A stretch of DNA of 10,455 nucleotides from Desulfuromonadales bacterium. Its GTDB lineage: Bacteria; Desulfobacterota; Desulfuromonadia; Desulfuromonadales; UBA2294. The stretch lies in assembly GCA_014859615.1 (NCBI GenBank), contig JACUTX010000072.1, positions 1-10,455 on the forward strand. Reading direction: 5' to 3'. Below the pieces are notes generated by a model, which ran no database searches, was not told where the DNA came from, and was given only the letters and a program-made list of their open reading frames with translations. Numbering within the stretch: the stretch's first letter is position 1; every line of letters begins with the position of its first letter. Shown one piece after another: positions 6,714 to 10,455 of this stretch. A program made the translations under genes and the position numbers.

Positions 6714-7848
6714 AAAGCCGGGGAAATTGGATGTCGGATTGATCGTCTCGGACCGGCCTGCCGTCAGTGCCGGTCTCTTTACCACCAACAAAGTTGTGGC
6801 GGCGCCGGTCACCCTGTCGTCGCCACGGGTTCGCTCCGGGTTGTGCCAGGCGATTCTTGTGAACAGCGGCAATGCGAATGCCTGTACCGGTAATGACGGT
6901 CTGCATGATGCGCATTATTGTGGCAATCTGGTTGCCAATGCACTCAACCTCGATCCGGAGCTGGTTGCGGTCTCCTCAACCGGCGTGATCGGTTTTCGTC
7001 TCGATGTGACCAAGTTTGACGCGGCGGTTCCCGCTCTGATCGCCGCTCTCTCAGCTGCCGACGCCAATCCGGTCGCTGCTGCGATGATGACGACCGATTC
7101 GTTTGCCAAGGTGAGTGCTGCCTACGGTTCGCTGGGGGATACTGAATATACCGTTCTCGGGCTGGCTAAAGGGGCCGGAATGATTCACCCGGACATGGCG
7201 ACCATGCTCGCGTTTGTGATGACCGATGCGGCGGTAACCAAGGAGTTTGCTGATTTTGCCCTGCGCCGGGCGGTCGATAGATCGTTCAATCGGATCACCG
7301 TTGACCGCGACACCTCAACAAACGATATGGTTCTGCTGCTTGCTAACGGAGCGTCGGGGATGCCTGAAATCAAAGCAGAGAGTCGTGAGGCAGAGGAGTT
7401 CTGCCTGCTGCTGGACGAAGTTCTGCTCGATCTGGCCAAGATGATCGTCAGCGATGGCGAAGGGGCGACAAAGCTGGCCCGCATTGTTGTGCGCGGCGCC
7501 CGCACCGAAGCGGATGCTAAACGCGCTGCTTGCAGCGTAGCAACCTCCAGTCTGGTCAAGACCGCTCTGTTCGGCGAAGATGCCAACTGGGGGCGGATCA
7601 TCGCGGCGGTCGGGTATTCCGGCGCTGATGTCAATCAGGATCTTGTCGATATCCTGATCGGTGATATTGCGCTGGTTCGCAACGGGCTCGGGACCGGCAA
7701 GGATCTTGAGGCTGAGGCGACGATTATTATGCATCAGCCGGAGTTTACCATTACGATCGATCTGCACCTCGGTGATGCTGAATACGATTATTACACCTCA
7801 GATCTGACTTATGACTACATCAAAATCAATGCTGACTACCGGAGCTGA
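6655..7848 (+). CDS. argJ: Arginine biosynthesis protein ArgJ (ornithine acetyltransferase)
   Basis: ArgJ moves the acetyl group from N-acetylornithine to glutamate, releasing ornithine and recycling acetylglutamate in arginine synthesis; some family members also use acetyl-CoA to make acetylglutamate. The 397-residue length is typical. The self-cleavage site is clear: in KGAGMIHPDMATML the new N-terminal nucleophile is Thr183, giving alpha (1-182) and beta (183-397) chains. Other family marks are VNSGNANACTG, TVDRDTSTNDM, the DGEGATK stretch, and the C-terminus DLTYDYIKINADYRS. ATG 6655 is preferred, with a weak AGAAAG (6641-6646) ahead of it; an in-frame GTG at 6646 is possible. The start lies 59 bases inside the kinase gene, so translation is probably coupled. 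Whether it is mono- or bifunctional cannot be decided from the sequence; no other arg gene is in the window. Confidence 0.96.
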   Translation: MSIPLKVKGFQFAATAAGIKKPGKLDVGLIVSDRPAVSAGLFTTNKVVAAPVTLSSPRVRSGLCQAILVNSGNANACTGNDGLHDAHYCGNLVANALNLDPELVAVSSTGVIGFRLDVTKFDAAVPALIAALSAADANPVAAAMMTTDSFAKVSAAYGSLGDTEYTVLGLAKGAGMIHPDMATMLAFVMTDAAVTKEFADFALRRAVDRSFNRITVDRDTSTNDMVLLLANGASGMPEIKAESREAEEFCLLLDEVLLDLAKMIVSDGEGATKLARIVVRGARTEADAKRAACSVATSSLVKTALFGEDANWGRIIAAVGYSGADVNQDLVDILIGDIALVRNGLGTGKDLEAEATIIMHQPEFTITIDLHLGDAEYDYYTSDLTYDYIKINADYRS

Positions 7849-7891
7849 ATCGTCGGCTGTTCCGGCTTGCGACTGGTTGCAGCGCGGACCG

Positions 7892-8542
7892 ATGGCGGCC
7901 ATTGAGCATACTCTTCTTAAAGCGACGACGACTCTCTGGCAGATTGAAAAATTGTGCGAAGAGGCGGTCGAATTCGGTTTTGCGGCTGTCTGTATCCCGT
8001 CGCTTTTTATCGACCGGGCCAGTCGTCTCCTCTACGGCTCCGGAGTGCAGGTTGCAACGGTCATCGGTTTCCCGTTCGGTTACGATTCATCGGCGGTGAA
8101 ACGTTTTCAGACCGAGCAAGCGGTGGTGGCAGGAGCGACCGAAATCGACATGGTTCTTCAAATTGGCAACGCTCTCAGCAAGGATTATCCAGCGGTTGAA
8201 GCCGATATTCGTGAAGTGGTATGTGCGGCCGGTGAGGCGAAAGTCAAAGTCATTCTCGAATGCTGCTATTTCGATGATACCGCCAAAAAAGAGCTGACCG
8301 AGCGGGTGGTTACTGCCGGGGCCAGTTATGTGAAAACATCGACCGGGTTTGCCGAGGCCGGGGCATCCGCTGCTGATGTGCAACTTCTGCATCGAGCGGC
8401 CAATAGCCGTATCGGCGTCAAGGCGGCCGGTGGCATTCGTGACTGGGAGAGTTGTCGGGCGATGCTTGAGGCCGGGGCAACCCGGATCGGAACCAGCGCT
8501 GGTGTCGAGATTGTCCGGCAGTGGCTGCAGGGGCGCGCATGA
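7892..8542 (+). CDS. deoC: Deoxyribose-phosphate aldolase DeoC
   Basis: This class I aldolase splits 2-deoxyribose-5-phosphate into glyceraldehyde-3-phosphate and acetaldehyde in deoxynucleoside catabolism. The TIM-barrel active-site residues are all present: Asp86 in EIDMVLQIG, the Schiff-base Lys148 in YVKTSTGFAEAGA, and the proton-relay Lys177 in GVKAAGGIRD. The start is uncertain. ATG 7892 gives 216 residues beginning MAAIEHTLLK, which matches the usual length of the short DeoC group, and is chosen for that reason. The frame is also open back to ATG 7829 (237 residues) and ATG 7811 (243 residues), both inside argJ. None of the three has a good ribosome site; GGAG at 7841-7844 fits no start. 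The stop overlaps the deoB start as ATGA (8539-8542), indicating coupling with the enzyme of the preceding pathway step. Confidence 0.94.
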   Translation: MAAIEHTLLKATTTLWQIEKLCEEAVEFGFAAVCIPSLFIDRASRLLYGSGVQVATVIGFPFGYDSSAVKRFQTEQAVVAGATEIDMVLQIGNALSKDYPAVEADIREVVCAAGEAKVKVILECCYFDDTAKKELTERVVTAGASYVKTSTGFAEAGASAADVQLLHRAANSRIGVKAAGGIRDWESCRAMLEAGATRIGTSAGVEIVRQWLQGRA

Positions 8543-9711
8543 TGTTTCGGCGGGTGATTCTGATTGTCCTCGATGGTGTCGGTATCGGCGAGCTTCCCGA
8601 TGCAGCCCGGTTTAACGATCAAGGGGCGCACACCCTGCTGCATGTCGCTGAACAGGTCGGCGGAATTTCGCTGCCGAATCTGCAGCGCCTCGGTCTTGGA
8701 AATATAGCTGCACTCCCCGGTGTCGTTCCGGTCGACAGGCCGTCTGCCGCCTGGGGGAAAATGGCGGAACAATCCCAGGGTAAAGATACGACCAATGGCC
8801 ACTGGGAGCTGGCCGGTCTGGTGACCTCTACGCCGATGGCAACCTACCCGGACGGCTTCCCTGGAGAAATTTTGAAGGAATTCAGAGCGGCGACCGGGCT
8901 TGAACCGCTCGGAAATATCGTCGCCAGCGGCACCGATATTTTACGCCAACTCGGCGAAGAGCACCTTGCCACCGGACGGCCGATCATCTACACCAGTGCC
9001 GATTCTGTTTTTCAGATCGCCGCCCACGAATCGATTATCCCCCCTGAACAACTCTACGATATCTGCCGTAAAACCAGAAAGATACTTGATTCTTACCGGG
9101 TGAGCCGGGTTATTGCCCGCCCCTTTATCGGGCGATCGGCCGACACATTCTGCCGAACCAGTCGCCGGCACGATTTCGCTATCCCGCCAGCCGGACCGAC
9201 GGTTCTCGATCGGTTGGTCGAAGCCGGACATCGGGTGACCGGAATCGGGAAAATTCGTGATATTTTTGCCGGACGCGGAATTTGCGATGCGATCTCGACC
9301 GTGAATAATGCCGATGGGATGCAACAGATTCTGTCATGTCTCGATCATGACGATGCGACGCTGCTGTTTGCGAATCTGGTCGATTTTGACATGCTCTATG
9401 GGCACCGCCTCGACTCTGACGGTTTTGCCCGGTCACTCGAAGAGTTTGATCAATGGTTGCCGGAGTTGATGCAGCGGATGCGACCGGAGGATCTGCTGAT
9501 CGTGACTGCCGACCACGGCTGTGACCCGCTCACCAACGGCACAGAACATACACGGGAGTACGTCCCGCTGCTCGCCTGGCATCAGCAGCTTTTGGGGGCT
9601 GCACCCCTCGGGATCAGAGAGAGCTTCAGTGATGTTGCTGCTACGATTGCGGAAATCTTTGCCCTTGAGCAGCTGTCGGGCAAAAGTTTTTTAACTCTTT
9701 TGCCCGATTAG
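8539..9711 (+). CDS. deoB: Phosphopentomutase DeoB
   Basis: This alkaline-phosphatase-superfamily metalloenzyme interconverts (deoxy)ribose-1-phosphate and -5-phosphate, supplying the substrate of DeoC. The protein is 390 residues, normal for the family. Metal ligands and the nucleophile are visible: Asp12 in VLDGVGIG, the threonines of GKDTTNGHWE (84-85), Asp325-His326 in TADHGCD, and His337 in GTEHTREY. The start is ATG 8539, overlapping the deoC stop by 4 bases, with AGGGG (8529-8533) 5 bases upstream; the adjacent ATG 8542 is equally possible and fits the ribosome site slightly better. No nucleoside phosphorylase gene is in the window, so the pathway must be completed elsewhere. The last codons form one side of a perfect inverted repeat (9676-9707), and a convergent gene ends 12 bases further on. 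Confidence 0.96.
   Translation: MMFRRVILIVLDGVGIGELPDAARFNDQGAHTLLHVAEQVGGISLPNLQRLGLGNIAALPGVVPVDRPSAAWGKMAEQSQGKDTTNGHWELAGLVTSTPMATYPDGFPGEILKEFRAATGLEPLGNIVASGTDILRQLGEEHLATGRPIIYTSADSVFQIAAHESIIPPEQLYDICRKTRKILDSYRVSRVIARPFIGRSADTFCRTSRRHDFAIPPAGPTVLDRLVEAGHRVTGIGKIRDIFAGRGICDAISTVNNADGMQQILSCLDHDDATLLFANLVDFDMLYGHRLDSDGFARSLEEFDQWLPELMQRMRPEDLLIVTADHGCDPLTNGTEHTREYVPLLAWHQQLLGAAPLGIRESFSDVAATIAEIFALEQLSGKSFLTLLPD
9676..9707. terminator. Perfect 11-bp stem-loop at the deoB/PilZ-gene convergence
   Basis: TCGGGCAAAAG (9676-9686) and CTTTTGCCCGA (9697-9707) are exact reverse complements around a 10-base loop TTTTTTAACT. The repeat lies within the last codons of deoB, just before its stop (9709-9711), and 17 bases from the stop of the convergent gene. 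It is a plausible bidirectional transcription barrier or RNA 3'-end stabiliser. Neither strand has a T-run after the stem, so it is not a classic intrinsic terminator. Confidence 0.5.
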
Positions 9712-9723
9712 AATCGGTGCAGA

Positions 9724-10455
9724 TCAGGCCGGTGTCAGATGTAAAACCGGGTTATCATCGTGTTTAAGAAGATGATTCGTGTTGAGGGTATTTCTGGCAC
9801 ACTGCCGTTCATTGAGTTCGTTAAACAGCAGCCCTTCTACGTAATGTTCCAGTAAACGCATCGTCTCCGGATCAACATCTACGAATTCTATCCCCATCCC
9901 CTGCATATAATTGTTGGCGGGGGAGGGTTCAACAGAGTAGACAATTCGTCCCCAGATTTCCAGCTCAGTCTGCATTCCGATCAGTGGAATAACGAGACGG
10001 ATTTTTTCAATCGGTTCAATTTTAGAGCCGGTTTTTAAAAACAGCCCCTCCGGACTGAGACTGAGAACTTCGGCAATACAGACCTTGGCATCTTTATAGT
10101 AAAGGCCGGGCATTTTCACATTCAGGCGAATGTTGCGTCTGGGTATTTTTTCCAGATAAGTCTGTACGTTGGAAAAAAGTTTAAAAATATCAACCGGGTA
10201 GGAGAGAATGTCACCCTTGTTATGCCAGTCTGTCTCGACTTCAGGATCCTGTATGTAGATAATTGGTGCAATGCTCTTTTTGATATGCGCCGTCGCCTTT
10301 GTATGACTGAACAGAGTCGGGCCGAGAATCAACAGGTCCGGTTCAAGTTCTTGACACATCTCGATAAAAGTTTCCGGCTCAGCCGTTGCGATCGCTCGAT
10401 ACCCCCAGTTTTTCAAGAGGGATTCCAGGGTCGTCACCAATTCTTCGCGATCATC
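9724..10455 (-). CDS. Receiver-like plus PilZ domain protein (5' end outside the window)
   Basis: The frame is open to the right edge, so the gene is partial at its N-terminus; 244 codons are visible. Reading in from the edge, it starts DDREELVTTLESLLKNWGY, which matches the first acidic pair and helix 1 of a receiver. The phospho-accepting Asp is missing: PDLLILGPTLF has Gly (codon at 10321-10323) where DLLLLD is usual. The conserved KP lysine is replaced by Tyr in ILSYPVD. A PilZ domain follows, with the c-di-GMP-binding RxxxR as RRNIR and a second motif SLSPEG in which the usual Asp/Asn is Ser, then strands up to GMGIEFVDVD. The inference is a cytoplasmic c-di-GMP-responsive protein with a non-phosphorylatable receiver-like domain; its partner and output are unknown. 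The TGA stop is at 9724-9726, convergent with deoB. Confidence 0.85.
   Translation of the reverse strand, partial: DDREELVTTLESLLKNWGYRAIATAEPETFIEMCQELEPDLLILGPTLFSHTKATAHIKKSIAPIIYIQDPEVETDWHNKGDILSYPVDIFKLFSNVQTYLEKIPRRNIRLNVKMPGLYYKDAKVCIAEVLSLSPEGLFLKTGSKIEPIEKIRLVIPLIGMQTELEIWGRIVYSVEPSPANNYMQGMGIEFVDVDPETMRLLEHYVEGLLFNELNERQCARNTLNTNHLLKHDDNPVLHLTPA

Noticed and set aside
1..10455. Search by eye for CRISPR arrays, insertion sequences, tRNA/rRNA and phage genes
   Set aside because: No spaced repeat series, transposase-like protein, terminal inverted repeats, tRNA cloverleaf arms or phage proteins were seen. Gene content is core metabolic and export.

Overview
The window looks like ordinary core-genome DNA of a moderately GC-rich Gram-negative bacterium. 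Gene content and order (secA, then a sensor kinase, then argJ), together with the protein styles, suggest a Desulfuromonadales/Geobacterales-type deltaproteobacterium (Desulfobacterota). This is an inference from family resemblance; no search was run.

Layout. (1) 1-94: a sigma70-type promoter. 95-1903: typA/bipA, a ribosome-associated translational GTPase, followed by a 123-base untranslated tail and a strong intrinsic terminator at 2027-2054. (2) 2055-2248: the leader of secA. It holds a TATAAT box, a long-range inverted repeat, and a 50-codon hydrophobic open frame (2091-2243) that ends 5 bases before the secA start codon. (3) 2249-9711: a tightly packed plus-strand run, probably one operon: secA, a soluble REC-GAF-histidine-kinase protein, argJ, deoC and deoB. 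The gaps are short or negative, and no internal terminator is visible. (4) 9724-10455: a convergent minus-strand gene, cut by the right edge, encoding a receiver-like domain plus a PilZ domain. A perfect 11-bp inverted repeat lies across the last codons of deoB between the two convergent genes.

How the genes work together. TypA and SecA serve translation/stress adaptation and protein export. ArgJ is the ornithine acetyltransferase of the arginine pathway. DeoB and DeoC are consecutive steps of deoxynucleoside catabolism: deoxyribose-1-phosphate to deoxyribose-5-phosphate, then to glyceraldehyde-3-phosphate and acetaldehyde. The kinase and the PilZ protein are cytoplasmic signalling proteins. 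In both, the receiver domain lacks the phospho-accepting aspartate: Ala61 in the kinase, Gly in the PilZ protein.

The most interesting items are the candidate hydrophobic leader peptide in front of secA, which occupies the position of known secretion-monitor peptides but is unproven and has atypical base usage, and the two degenerate receivers. I see no mobile elements, CRISPR arrays, tRNA or rRNA genes, or phage genes.
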